24,918 nucleotides of DNA from JBEKYD01 sp049509915 (GCA_049509915.1 JBEKZL010000082.1:1-24918), one strand, 5' to 3'; shown: positions 1-9,993, numbered from the stretch's first letter. Translations and numbers: made by a program. Notes: a model not told the origin generated them from the letters alone.

Positions 1-447
1 GATTTTGCCTTGACCGTGCTGGGTATACCGGTTCTGCGCGAGGGCAACATTCTGGAGCTGCCCAGCGGCCCGCTCTCGGTCGTGGAAGCCTGCAGCGGCA
101 TTCGGTCCCTGCTTTCCCTGACTTTTCTATCGCTGGTATACGGCTACCTGTTCGAAAAACAAACCTGGCGGCGCGTGGTGATTTTCCTGGCGACCATCCC
201 CGTAGCCCTGATCGCCAACGGCGGCCGCGTCACCCTGACCGGTATCCTTTCCATGGTCAGTCCGGACCTGGCGCATGGCTTCTTTCACGAGTCCACCGGC
301 ATGGTCACGTTCTTCGCGGCGGCCGTCATGCTGTTCGCACTGCATCAAGCTTTACTGTTGCCTGCCCGCATCGCCGCCCGGCGAAAAGCCAAATTGCAAG
401 CAGTCAGCGAGCAGCCGTCGGCCGTCGGCAAGACCGGGCCAGGCTGA
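1..447 (+). CDS. Exosortase/archaeosortase family protein, C-terminal part (5' end outside window)
   Basis: The reading frame is open from the first base and ends at TGA 445-447, so only the last 148 codons are present. Exosortases are inner-membrane cysteine transpeptidases that process proteins carrying PEP-CTERM-like tails. All three residues of the family active site can be seen: Cys in VEACSGIRS (codon 91-93), Arg in IANGGR (codon 226-228) and His in FFHESTG (codon 286-288). They lie between hydrophobic segments as the family requires. A basic tail follows, with no EpsI-like extra domain. The internal TTG at base 10 is not the start. The next gene is convergent, 9 bases away. The polysaccharide genes further right fit the usual association of exosortases with exopolysaccharide loci. 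The subfamily cannot be assigned from the fragment. Confidence 0.88.
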   Translation, partial: DFALTVLGIPVLREGNILELPSGPLSVVEACSGIRSLLSLTFLSLVYGYLFEKQTWRRVVIFLATIPVALIANGGRVTLTGILSMVSPDLAHGFFHESTGMVTFFAAAVMLFALHQALLLPARIAARRKAKLQAVSEQPSAVGKTGPG

Positions 448-456
448 CCGCTGTTC

Positions 457-1170
457 CTACCGGTATTTCCCCGCCAGCCCGTTCCAGCGCACTCTGAGTG
501 GATCGCCAAAGGCCGCCATGCCGCGCCAAAGGCTTACCCTGGTGCCCTCCACGTTGTTCCATCGCACCGGAATTTCCAGCACCCGGTACCCCAGCCTGGC
601 GGCGATGAAGAGCACTTCCACATCGAAGCCGAAGCCATCTAGCAACTGGCGGCGAAAAATCTCCCGCGCCGCTTTCGCCTCGAAGAGCTTGAAGCCGCAC
701 TGCGTGTCGTGAAACGGCAGACCGGTCGCGATCCGCATCAGCAAGTTGAACACTCGCCCCATGTTTTCGCGAAACGCCCGCTGGTGTACGCCGATCAGCG
801 ACCGGTCGATGGCCCGCGACCCGATCGCCCCTTCCGCCGCCGCGCCATCCGCCGCGCGCCACAACTTCTCCAGCTCTTCGATGGGCGCTGAAAGGTCGGC
901 GTCGGAAACCAGCAGCCACTCGCCTTTCGCTTCCATGACGCCGTGGCGCACCGAGTAGCCTTTGCCCCGATTGCCCTGGTTTTCCACCACCCGCGCGCCG
1001 GCCGCGCGCCCCGCCTCCGCCGTCCGGTCCCGCGAGCCGTCGTTCACCACCACAATCTCCGCGAATTCCCACGCGGTTGCGCCCAGATACCGGTTCACCG
1101 TGTCCAGAGTGCCCCGCAATCGTTTCTCTTCGTTGTAGGCGGGAATGATAATAGAAATGGAGCGTCGCAA
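457..1170 (-). CDS. Family 2 glycosyltransferase, polyprenyl/dolichyl-phosphate sugar synthase-like
   Basis: This is a GT-A fold glycosyltransferase, probably moving a hexose from a nucleotide sugar to a polyprenyl phosphate at the cytoplasmic membrane. From the proposed start it has the nucleotide-binding opening SIIIPAYNEE (residues 5-14), VVNDGSRDRT (41-50) and the metal-binding DAD at 90-92. The later HDTQCGFKLF and GFDVEVLF blocks resemble ALG5/DPM1-type synthases. There is no C-terminal membrane domain, so it is a short, single-domain form of 237 aa. I chose TTG at 1168-1170. The frame stays open to 1296, but those extra 42 codons run into a palindromic repeat (1247-1304), and homologues normally begin just before the IIPAYNEE block. 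A TATTAT hexamer lies 10 bases upstream of this TTG and there is no Shine-Dalgarno sequence. The specific donor sugar cannot be inferred. Confidence 0.88.
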   Translation of the reverse strand: MRRSISIIIPAYNEEKRLRGTLDTVNRYLGATAWEFAEIVVVNDGSRDRTAEAGRAAGARVVENQGNRGKGYSVRHGVMEAKGEWLLVSDADLSAPIEELEKLWRAADGAAAEGAIGSRAIDRSLIGVHQRAFRENMGRVFNLLMRIATGLPFHDTQCGFKLFEAKAAREIFRRQLLDGFGFDVEVLFIAARLGYRVLEIPVRWNNVEGTRVSLWRGMAAFGDPLRVRWNGLAGKYR

Positions 1171-1180
1171 GGGAAGCCTT

Positions 1181-1186
1181 ATAATA
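1181..1186 (-). promoter_or_regulatory. Candidate -10 box for the leftward glycosyltransferase
   Basis: On the minus strand TATTAT sits 10 bases before the chosen TTG. This would place transcription initiation 3-4 bases from the start codon, giving a nearly leaderless mRNA. No convincing -35 hexamer was seen, so this is a weak call. Confidence 0.3.
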
Positions 1187-1246
1187 GCTAATTTCCCCGG
1201 AAGGATATCGCCGAGCCGCGAATCCGGAAAACGAATGAAGAAATGT

Positions 1247-1304
1247 AGCCACGGATGAACACGGATAAATCCTCTAAGACATTTATCGGTCTTCATCTGT
1301 GGCT
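1247..1304. repeat. Palindromic intergenic repeat, copy 1
   Basis: Two 24-base arms (1247-1270 and 1281-1304) are inverted copies that match at 21 of 24 positions, separated by 10 bases. The left arm begins AGCCACGGATGAACACGG. The same consensus occurs at 21288-21365. The element lies between the divergent glycosyltransferase and lysS genes, within the probable lysS leader, and can fold into a long hairpin. From memory, this consensus is scattered through many acidobacterial, planctomycete and verrucomicrobial genomes and often creates false N-termini reading like FIRVHPW. It does create one here, upstream of the glycosyltransferase. Confidence 0.8.
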
Positions 1305-1320
1305 GGAATTTGAAGTTCTT

Positions 1321-1325
1321 AGGAG
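1321..1325 (+). promoter_or_regulatory. Ribosome binding site of lysS
   Basis: AGGAG lies six bases before the TTG at 1332. This spacing decides the unusual TTG start of lysS, since no ATG in this frame is suitably placed. Confidence 0.75.
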
Positions 1326-1331
1326 ATTTAT

Positions 1332-2840
<1,509 letters not shown>

Positions 2841-2865
2841 GCGGCGAATACGTTACTGTAACCCC

Positions 2866-4113
2866 ATGCCCTCCCTCCTCGACCGTTTCGAGTTCATCGT
2901 GGCCGGCCGCTATCTGCGCGCCCGCCGCAAGGAAGCCGTCATCAGCATCATCACCGCCATTTCGGTGCTGGGTGTGGCGGCCGGGGTCATGGCCCTGGTC
3001 ATCGCCATCGCCGTCACCTCCGGCTTCCGTTCTACCCTGGAGCGCAACCTGCTGGGCGCCATGGCCCACATCAATGTCATGGAAAAGGAGCCGCTCTACG
3101 GCATCGAAAACTGGCGCGACATGGTGGCCCGCATCCGCAAGCTGCCCCACGTCACCGCGGTTTCCCCGGCGCTCTATACCAAAGTGTTTCTCACCGGCGG
3201 CCCTCAAGGCGCCGGCGCCCTGCTGAAGGGCGTCGACGTCGATTCGGAAATCGGCATCAGCCCCATGCTGGTCAAGTTGAGGAAGGGTTCCGTCGACCGA
3301 CTGCGCGATCCCGATGCCAATCCTCCCGGCATCGTCATCGGTGCGCGCATGGCCGACGATTCCGGTATGCTCGTTGGCGCCAATATCAAAGCTGTCAGCC
3401 CGGAAGGGGAACTGACGCCGTACGGCCCGGAACCCGCCGTGCGCCGTTTCAAAGTCACCGGAGTCTTTGAAACCGGCTTCTACGATATCGACGAGCTCTG
3501 GGCGTTCACCAGCCTCCGCGCGGCGCAAAAGTTCCTGTCACTCGAAGACGTAATTAACCAGATCGAGCTGAACGTGGACGACGTGCACCGCGCCCCCGAA
3601 ATCGCCCGCCGAGTCGAAGCGCTGGTCGGCCCAAAGTACACCACCACCACCTGGCTGGAGCGCAATAAACAACTGCTCAGCGCGCTGGAAAGCGAGCGCA
3701 TCGTCACCACCATCGTCATCGGCCTGATTCTGCTGGTGGCGGCGCTCAATATCTTCATTACCCTCGTAATGATGGTGATGGAGAAATACCGCGACATCGC
3801 CATTCTGATGTCCATGGGCGCGCGCCAGGCCCAGATCCGCCGCATCTTCATGGCGCAGGGCCTGCTGATCGGCGCGTGCGGCAGCGCCATCGGCCTCGCA
3901 AGCGGTTACCTGCTCTGCTATTTCGCCGACAAATACCGCTGGATCAAACTCGACGCTTCCGTCTACGCTCTCAGCTACGTTCCGTTTGAAACCCACTGGC
4001 TGGATGGCGTCTGGATCGCCGCCGTAGCCATCCTGGTCAGCTTTCTGGCCACTCTCTACCCCGCCCGCAACGCCACCCGCATCGCCCCGGCCGAAGTCCT
4101 GCGCTACGAATAA
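2866..4113 (+). CDS. LolC/LolE-type FtsX-family ABC transporter permease
   Basis: Inner-membrane permease of the lipoprotein-releasing (LolCDE) type, which extracts mature lipoproteins for delivery to the outer membrane. The 415-aa protein opens with the typical FIVAGRYLRARRKEA block. It has one membrane segment at about residues 25-50, a periplasmic domain of about 230 residues, and three C-terminal segments (about 280-304, 330-354 and 383-401). Between these is the FtsX-family sequence EKYRDIAILMSMGA, the expected contact with an ATPase, and the tail ATRIAPAEVLRYE is typical. The ATG at 2866 matches the family start. An in-frame ATG at 2827 overlaps lysS and is less likely. There is no ATPase (LolD) gene next to it: the following gene is convergent. 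LolC and LolE cannot be told apart here. Confidence 0.9.
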   Translation: MPSLLDRFEFIVAGRYLRARRKEAVISIITAISVLGVAAGVMALVIAIAVTSGFRSTLERNLLGAMAHINVMEKEPLYGIENWRDMVARIRKLPHVTAVSPALYTKVFLTGGPQGAGALLKGVDVDSEIGISPMLVKLRKGSVDRLRDPDANPPGIVIGARMADDSGMLVGANIKAVSPEGELTPYGPEPAVRRFKVTGVFETGFYDIDELWAFTSLRAAQKFLSLEDVINQIELNVDDVHRAPEIARRVEALVGPKYTTTTWLERNKQLLSALESERIVTTIVIGLILLVAALNIFITLVMMVMEKYRDIAILMSMGARQAQIRRIFMAQGLLIGACGSAIGLASGYLLCYFADKYRWIKLDASVYALSYVPFETHWLDGVWIAAVAILVSFLATLYPARNATRIAPAEVLRYE

Positions 4114-4307
4114 CCCCTGGCGCATGCTGTCAAGCCTGCTGAGCCGGAGTTCTCTCGGCCTTTCTTTCGCGTTTCGTCCATACTCGGCGCGACTTGGTAA
4201 ATGATTGAAAACACGCGGCGCCCGTAGCCGAACCCCAACCGCGAGGAACAGTTTCGGCGCCGGAACTGCGAAATTCCCGGATCCGTTAAGCGCGCTGCGA
4301 ATGGTGC
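4114..4307. other. Convergent intergenic spacer, no gene recognised
   Basis: This stretch separates the 3' ends of the permease gene and the asnB-like gene. A short imperfect GC-rich palindrome at about 4143-4159 is followed by a T-rich run (4161-4167) and might be a weak terminator for the permease, but its loop is too small to be convincing. The rest shows no credible coding frame. Confidence 0.4.
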
Positions 4308-6200
4308 TCAGTCCGAACAGCGAGACGCCACCGATGCGGGCTGTGCATCCAACTGGCGAAACCAAAGTTCGAGCACCAGCAACGACCATAAAAAGGGCGA
4401 GCTGTCCCGGCGCCCGGAATCGTGCTCGGCGAGCATCTGCCGCACGAAAGATTGCGAGACGATGCCGCGTCCGGCGAACGTCGCGCTGGTCAGGTGGTCC
4501 CGGAGAAACGTCCGCAAAGCCCCGCGGAACCACAGCGCCAGCGGTACGCCGAAGCCCATTTTGCTTCGGCTTAGCAGAGGCGGCGGCAAGCGGTCTCCCA
4601 GGGCGCGCAGGAAGATGTACTTGCCCTGGCCGTTCCTGATCTTCCAGCCGTTCGGGATTCCGGCCGCCATCTCGCCAAGCTCGTGGTCGAGTATAGGGCA
4701 GCGCACCTCGAGCGAGTTCGCCATCGACATGCGGTCAACCTTCACCAGCATGTCGCCAGGCAGGTTCTGAGTCGTCTCGAAGTACAGCGCCTGCGACAGC
4801 AAATCGGAGCCGGCGGGGAGCAGAAAATCCGCCAGCGTACGCGTCAGATAGGCGCTGTCGGCTGGCAGCATCCACTCTTCTTGAAGCAACTCCTGGCGCA
4901 GAAACCAAGGCGCAAAGTTGCTCTCGAAGTATCGCTCCAAGGCGGTGGAGCGGCTTAGCATATGCAGATGATTTTTGCCGTAAGCCGAATACGGCAGCCG
5001 GTCGGCCGCCCAGGAGATGAAGGCGCGCAACGCCCGGGGTACCCGATCCAGCTTCCGTAGTTTGTCGAGCGTCTGGAAACGATCGTAGCCGGCGAACAAC
5101 TCGTCGCCGCCGTCGCCGCTCAGCGCGACTTTCACATGCTGCACGGCGAACTCGGAAACGATAAACGTCGGGATGGCCGAAGAGTCGCCGAACGGTTCGT
5201 CGAAGTGCCAGACTAAACGGGAAACCAGGTCCACCGCGTCCGGCCGCACCACAATCTCGTGATGGTCGGTGCCGTACTGGCGCGCCACCATGGCGGCGTA
5301 TTCCAGCTCGTTAAAGGCACTCTCCTCGAAACCGATCGAGAAAGTGCGCACCGGCTCGCTCGAGGCAAGCGCCATGGACGCAACCACTGAGCTGGAATCG
5401 ATGCCGCCGCTCAAAAAGGCGCCCAACGGCACATCGGCGATCATGCGGACACGTACCGATTCGTCGAACTTGTTCCGCAACCGCGCGCACGCGTCCGCCT
5501 CGGAGAAGTCCGCCGGCGTCTCCGCCACTGGGGTGGGAAACTGCCAGTAGCGGCCTTGACGAACGGCGCCGTCGGCGTCGTAAGTCAGCCAGGACCCGGC
5601 CGGCAGCTTGCGGACCGCCCTGTAACAGCTCATCGGTTCCGGGATGTAGCTGAACTGAAAGAAGAGGCGCAGGGCTTCGGCGTCGATCTCGGCGGGCACG
5701 CCGGCCGCTCGCAGGCATTTTAGCTCGCTGCCGAAGTAAAGGCCCTCCGGCAGCACGGCATAGTAAAGGGGCTTTTTGCCGAAGCGGTCGCGCGCCAGAA
5801 AAATACGCCGCCGGCGGGCATCCCAGATGGCATAAGCAAACATGCCGCGCAGGCGCTTCAACCCCTCGGCGCCCTGTTCTTCGTAGAGATGCACGAGGGT
5901 TTCGGTGTCGCTATTGGTGGTGAAGCGGTGCCCGCGGGAGATGAGATCGCGGCGAAGTTCCTGATAGTTGTAGATTTCCCCGTTGAAGACCACCCAGACG
6001 GATTCGTCTTCATTCGTCATGGGCTGATGGCCGGTGCTGAGATCGACGATGCTGAGGCGCCGCATGCCGATGGCACAGCCGCCATCCACGTGGTAGCCCT
6101 CATCGTCCGGCCCGCGGTGCCGTATCTGGTCGCACATGGCGCGCACCGCGGATACGCTAGCCCTGCCCTCGCGCAAGTAGAATCCGGCTATGCCACACAT
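4308..6200 (-). CDS. asnB: Glutamine-hydrolysing asparagine synthase (AsnB-type amidotransferase) of the polysaccharide locus
   Basis: Two-domain amidotransferase of 630 aa, the usual length. The N-terminal glutaminase domain starts with the processed Cys2 (MCGIAGF) and carries RLSIVDL (48-54) and NGEIYNY (73-79), which bind glutamine. The synthetase domain has the ATP-binding PP-loop SGGIDSS at 264-270 and SGDGGDELFAGYDRF further on. Family knowledge: it makes asparagine from aspartate and ammonia. Paralogues in exosortase/EPS loci ("amidotransferase 1, exosortase A system-associated") are thought to amidate a sugar or acyl acceptor instead. It is the last gene of the five-gene minus-strand run, with 19 bases between it and the preceding glycosyltransferase. 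This position favours a role in glycan modification, but the sequence alone cannot exclude ordinary asparagine synthesis. Confidence 0.93.
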   Translation of the reverse strand: MCGIAGFYLREGRASVSAVRAMCDQIRHRGPDDEGYHVDGGCAIGMRRLSIVDLSTGHQPMTNEDESVWVVFNGEIYNYQELRRDLISRGHRFTTNSDTETLVHLYEEQGAEGLKRLRGMFAYAIWDARRRRIFLARDRFGKKPLYYAVLPEGLYFGSELKCLRAAGVPAEIDAEALRLFFQFSYIPEPMSCYRAVRKLPAGSWLTYDADGAVRQGRYWQFPTPVAETPADFSEADACARLRNKFDESVRVRMIADVPLGAFLSGGIDSSSVVASMALASSEPVRTFSIGFEESAFNELEYAAMVARQYGTDHHEIVVRPDAVDLVSRLVWHFDEPFGDSSAIPTFIVSEFAVQHVKVALSGDGGDELFAGYDRFQTLDKLRKLDRVPRALRAFISWAADRLPYSAYGKNHLHMLSRSTALERYFESNFAPWFLRQELLQEEWMLPADSAYLTRTLADFLLPAGSDLLSQALYFETTQNLPGDMLVKVDRMSMANSLEVRCPILDHELGEMAAGIPNGWKIRNGQGKYIFLRALGDRLPPPLLSRSKMGFGVPLALWFRGALRTFLRDHLTSATFAGRGIVSQSFVRQMLAEHDSGRRDSSPFLWSLLVLELWFRQLDAQPASVASRCSD

Positions 6201-6219
6201 CGGTTCAAATATCCTGCCA

Positions 6220-7362
6220 TTACTGTAGCATTCGCCCGCGCGTCTTTAGCCCGTCCGCACGCGCCAGATAACCTTCGTAGATCTGTTCCATTCGACGGGC
6301 CGAAGCTTGCAAGGAGAACTCGCGGCCGATGCGCGCCGTTCCGGCCGCGGCCAGCTTCGCGCGCGCACCCGGGTCATCGATCAAGGCACCCAGGGCGGCG
6401 GTCAGCTCGTCCAAACGGCCCGGGGCGACCAGCAAGCCGTCCACGCCGTGCTCGATCAATTCCGGACATCCGCCCACGCGGCTCGCGATCGTCGCGCAGC
6501 CGGACGCCATGGCCTCCATGATGGCGTTGGGCAGTCCCTCGCTCAAAGATGGATGAACGAAAATATCGATACTGCGGAGCCGCGGGCCGACGTCCGGAGT
6601 CGAGGGTAGGAAGCAGCAGACTTCCCCGAGCGCGAGGCGTTCGGCCAGCGCGCGCAGTCCGGTCTCTTCCGGTCCGCTGCCGGCGATCACGAGCCGCATC
6701 CGTGGGGCGCGCTCGCGCACCCGGGCGAAGGCCTCCAGCAACTGTCCCAGGTTTTTCTCCGGGCGCAGCACGCAGGCCACTCCCACCACCAGTTCCGCAT
6801 CCGCCAATTCCGGTAAGCGCTGGCGCGGAAGGGGAGGAAATTCTGCCGGATCGAGCCCGTTATGGCAGACCCGAATGCGCGATGCCGGATAGCGATAGCT
6901 CCGCAGGCATGCCGCCGCCGCTTCGCTATTGGCCACGACTCCGTGCGCCCCCCAGTGGGCCGCCAGCGTCAGGTAGCGGTATTTCGGCGGCACCGAGTCC
7001 ATCAGGAAGCGCTGGCTCGAAAGCGCGATCGTTCCGGGCACGGTGCGCGCCGCCGCCGCGCCCAACGGCGCGACGGCGTAGTCGAAGGCATGCACAATGG
7101 CGATGTGATGTTCGCGAATGTAGGCCCGCAGCTTGCGCCACGCCGCCCTCACGCCGCTGCCCACATAGGAACGCAATGGCAGATCCACCACCGGAATCCC
7201 CGCGGCCTCCAGTTCGGCTACGCGGAATCCACCTTTCACCGTGGCCACGTGCGCCGCGAATCGCCCGCGGTCGATGGTGAGCGCCATTGCCGCCACTTGC
7301 CGTTCGCTGCCCCCGTGCCCGAGCGAATGGATCAGATACAGTACTGGAGCAGGCCGGCTCAT
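6220..7362 (-). CDS. Family 4 glycosyltransferase (GT-B fold)
   Basis: Cytoplasmic or membrane-associated sugar transferase of 380 aa, typical of the family. It opens with LYLIHSLGHGGSERQ, the glycine-rich acceptor-side loop of GT4 enzymes. The C-terminal donor domain has GVACVLRPEKN, IAGSGPEE, and HPSLSEGLPNAIMEAMASG with the E-x7-E catalytic pair, then VGGCPELI. The ATG at 7360-7362 overlaps the TGA of the upstream gene as ATGA, indicating translational coupling. The open frame continues upstream to 8331, but that part lies antisense-free within another real gene and is only a shadow of it. Its place between a flippase and an amidotransferase implies that it adds a residue to the lipid-linked glycan. 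Donor and acceptor are unknown. Confidence 0.93.
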   Translation of the reverse strand: MSRPAPVLYLIHSLGHGGSERQVAAMALTIDRGRFAAHVATVKGGFRVAELEAAGIPVVDLPLRSYVGSGVRAAWRKLRAYIREHHIAIVHAFDYAVAPLGAAAARTVPGTIALSSQRFLMDSVPPKYRYLTLAAHWGAHGVVANSEAAAACLRSYRYPASRIRVCHNGLDPAEFPPLPRQRLPELADAELVVGVACVLRPEKNLGQLLEAFARVRERAPRMRLVIAGSGPEETGLRALAERLALGEVCCFLPSTPDVGPRLRSIDIFVHPSLSEGLPNAIMEAMASGCATIASRVGGCPELIEHGVDGLLVAPGRLDELTAALGALIDDPGARAKLAAAGTARIGREFSLQASARRMEQIYEGYLARADGLKTRGRMLQ

Positions 7363-8360
7363 GGGCGCAGGGCGAGCGCCACTTCCTCGATTTCCGAAGG
7401 GCCGCCGTAGCGCGCGATCAGGCGGAATCCCTCCGCCGTCCTTTCGAAGACCGACACCCGATGCTCGGGCGGCTGCTCCCGCACCGTACGCCCCGCGATC
7501 CAGATGCCGCCCGGGTGAAGGCTGCGCCAGACGCTGCGCGCTCCTTCCAGGAGGGTGGCTTCGTCGAAATACACGCGGTTCAGGATATTCATGGTGCGCA
7601 CCACATCGGCCGGCTCCGGCGCCGCCGTGAATACGGAATGCCTGCGGATGGCAAAAGATTCCGGCGACAGGTCCGCCAATGCCAGGGCTTCGGGATGGAC
7701 CACCGGAAGCCTGGTCAGCCGCATGTCTCCCAGCGGTTTTTCGTCCATACCCTCGGGCAGGGTCAGAAGGTCCGGCTCGACGTCCGGTCCGGCGCCCAGT
7801 TCCCGCCATATCCGCTTCAGCCGGCGCCGCGCCCGTTCCGCGAGGACGCGGTTGACAAGCAACGGAGGAGGTTCGGGCGGCTCGATGCGGATGGCAAAGG
7901 GCGGGCGAATGTACTGCAGCAGGCCGCCGCCGGTTTCGAGCACATAAATCCCATCGCCCGGCACCTCCAGCGCCACCAGATATAGTGTCAGGTCCGAGGC
8001 GGTGAGGCGGAAGCGGGGAAACGCTTCCTTCAGGCGCTGGTGCCACTCGAGCGACGTGAGGCAGGCCGAAGCCGCCCAATCCTCCACCTGGATCGCGGGC
8101 CGTCCGGCCATGCTCCGTTGCAGAATCGGCTGCGCCCACTCGTCCAGATCGGCGAACCGGTTGCGCGCGGTCATGCGATGTACCCCGCTGGTCAGCTTCA
8201 TCTGCCGCATGATGCGCTCGAAGACCACGATTTCTTCCGGTTTGGGCGGAAGCGAGGTTTTGAGCAGGGTATAGGCGAAGCGGTTCCGGCGCAGCCAGCC
8301 CAAGGGCCCGCGGGTCTGGCCGGGATAGCACCCGGCCTCAAAAATCCCGAGCTTCAACAT
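7359..8360 (-). CDS. Methyltransferase-like protein of unknown function in the polysaccharide operon
   Basis: A 333-aa protein that I do not recognise as a characterised family member. The N-terminal half (starting MLKLGIFEAGCYPGQ) is basic and includes ARNRFADLDEW and MAGRPAIQVEDW. The middle has a short strand/turn TASDLTLYLVALEVPGDG. The C-terminal half resembles the second half of a class I SAM methyltransferase: ADVVRTMNILNRVYFDE is followed by a LHPGGIWIAGRTV strand-turn. A clear glycine-rich SAM-binding motif I was not seen before it, so catalytic ability is uncertain. The ATG at 8358-8360 was chosen because the product then starts at the conserved-looking MLKLGIFE block, 25 bases after the flippase stop. 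The gene is coupled (ATGA) to the downstream glycosyltransferase. Its strict operon context suggests a role in assembly or capping of the glycan. Confidence 0.75.
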   Translation of the reverse strand: MLKLGIFEAGCYPGQTRGPLGWLRRNRFAYTLLKTSLPPKPEEIVVFERIMRQMKLTSGVHRMTARNRFADLDEWAQPILQRSMAGRPAIQVEDWAASACLTSLEWHQRLKEAFPRFRLTASDLTLYLVALEVPGDGIYVLETGGGLLQYIRPPFAIRIEPPEPPPLLVNRVLAERARRRLKRIWRELGAGPDVEPDLLTLPEGMDEKPLGDMRLTRLPVVHPEALALADLSPESFAIRRHSVFTAAPEPADVVRTMNILNRVYFDEATLLEGARSVWRSLHPGGIWIAGRTVREQPPEHRVSVFERTAEGFRLIARYGGPSEIEEVALALRP

Positions 8361-8385
8361 GGCAAGGGGAGCGGATTTCCATTCT

Positions 8386-9969
8386 TCATGGCAGTGGTGC
8401 CGCGGCGGCCTGCCGCCGCGAGAGTTTCTCCCGCAGGTAGCTCCACAGTTGAGAGCGGTGTCCCGGATCCAGAATGAACCACAGAGCCAGCAGCCCGTAC
8501 ACACCCGAGTACAGGACTCCGATGGCGATCAGCGGCGCCCATTGCGGCTGCGCCGGCAGCAAATAGCGCGCCGCCAGCAAACCCGCCAGCGAGACTCCCA
8601 GAAGTGCCAACGGACGGCTGAAAACCCCCACCAGAAAGACGAATTGTTTCATTTTTAGTTCCCGGCATACCAGATGGCTTAACCACAGACAGCGCGTCAG
8701 AATCATACCGCTGATGACCACCACCGCCGCGCCTGGCAACCCCCAACGCGGCAGCACTAGCGCCACCGCGCCGGTCACTACCAACGCTTCAACCAGCAGC
8801 CCCACTGAGTATGCGGTATAACGGGCCATCCCCATCAACGCCGAGGCTGAAAGAAACTGGCCCATCCAGCAGGTGTAGCCCACCAGCAGCAGCGGCATCA
8901 GCACGGCCACCTGGTCGCCGAACTCCCGGTTCACCAGAACCCGGCAGAGGGCGCCGCCGAATACGAACAGATACCCGGCCGGCAGGCACCACAGGGCCAG
9001 GCAATAGCGGTTGGCCGTGCGCGTCAATTGGGCGATGTCTTCCATCTGGCCCGTGGCCTGCAAATGGGTCACTTTGGGCGTCGTTACCAGAGCCACGCGG
9101 CTGATACCGTCGGCGGCGTAATCCAGCAGCCGCTGCGTCTGGGAAAAATAGGTCACCGAGCGGGTCGATGAATAGCGGCTGATCAGGCCGGGCAGCATTC
9201 CCTGCTGGAAGCGCGAGCCGACCATTCCGCTGACGGTCTGGCTGGCGTAGGAGAAAATCTCCCGCGCGGCTCCCAGATGGATGTTTCGAGGCGACAAGCG
9301 CAGCTCGGGAAAAATGCGCCGGCAATAAACATAGGTCGCGATATAGCAGCAGCTCTGGCCCAGCAGCAAGGCAATTCCCATCTGCCTTAAACCGTATCCA
9401 TACATCACCAGAATCACGCTGAGCGGACCCCGCACCAGGGGAGCCAGCATTTGGGCGCGATTACTCAGATCGAATCGCTGGAACCCTTCGAGCGCAGCCG
9501 AAAAGACGTTGAACACCAGTCCGGCCGCCCAACTGGCGCCCACCACCCGCAACAGGAACTGGAAGGCCGGATCGCTCACGTGCAAGACGACGCCGATGCG
9601 CGCCGCCGCCAGCCACACAACCAGTAGGACCAGTCCGCCCGCTACCACCGAATAAGCCACCGCCGTGTTCAGAAGCCGGTTGATCTCGGTCATCCGCCCC
9701 AGCGCGCGGAATTCCGCGGTGAGTTTGACAGTGGCCGGCCGAAAACCCAGGTCGATCATCCAAAAGGATTCCACCAGCGATGCCGCCACCGTCCAGACTC
9801 CGTACCGCGTCGTTCCCAGGCGGCGAATCAGGAAGGGCATCACCACCAGGCTGGAAAACAGCATGACGATGAATCCTAACCAGCTCCAGATGATGTTCAG
9901 AAAATAAGCCCAACGGCCGTGCGGGTCTGAAACGGACACTCCAAATATTATGGCAGGGACCGCGGGCAT
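8386..9969 (-). CDS. Wzx-like polysaccharide flippase (MOP superfamily)
   Basis: Polytopic inner-membrane protein of 527 aa with about 12-14 hydrophobic segments and few charged residues between them. It starts WSWLGFIVMLFSSLVVMPFLIRRLG-like, which with the following GTTRYGVWTVAASL is typical of polysaccharide biosynthesis/export proteins (Wzx, RfbX). Family role: flipping undecaprenyl-linked oligosaccharide repeat units to the periplasmic face. It is the second gene of the minus-strand operon, 24 bases after the upstream glycosyltransferase and 25 before the methyltransferase-like gene. The ATG at 9969 has no visible Shine-Dalgarno sequence. An internal GTG about 10 codons later is a possible start, and the first membrane segment begins only at about residue 22, so either is compatible. 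Which glycan is moved is unknown. Confidence 0.9.
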   Translation of the reverse strand: MPAVPAIIFGVSVSDPHGRWAYFLNIIWSWLGFIVMLFSSLVVMPFLIRRLGTTRYGVWTVAASLVESFWMIDLGFRPATVKLTAEFRALGRMTEINRLLNTAVAYSVVAGGLVLLVVWLAAARIGVVLHVSDPAFQFLLRVVGASWAAGLVFNVFSAALEGFQRFDLSNRAQMLAPLVRGPLSVILVMYGYGLRQMGIALLLGQSCCYIATYVYCRRIFPELRLSPRNIHLGAAREIFSYASQTVSGMVGSRFQQGMLPGLISRYSSTRSVTYFSQTQRLLDYAADGISRVALVTTPKVTHLQATGQMEDIAQLTRTANRYCLALWCLPAGYLFVFGGALCRVLVNREFGDQVAVLMPLLLVGYTCWMGQFLSASALMGMARYTAYSVGLLVEALVVTGAVALVLPRWGLPGAAVVVISGMILTRCLWLSHLVCRELKMKQFVFLVGVFSRPLALLGVSLAGLLAARYLLPAQPQWAPLIAIGVLYSGVYGLLALWFILDPGHRSQLWSYLREKLSRRQAAAAPLP

Positions 9970-9993
9970 AGCACCAGTTGGCGGTGCCTGGTA

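Noticed and set aside
7363..8331. Upstream extension of the GT4 frame to 703 codons, which could suggest a fusion protein
   Set aside because: The extra 323 codons lie within the methyltransferase-like gene in another frame. The ATGA junction and normal GT4 N-terminus at 7362 show where the gene starts.
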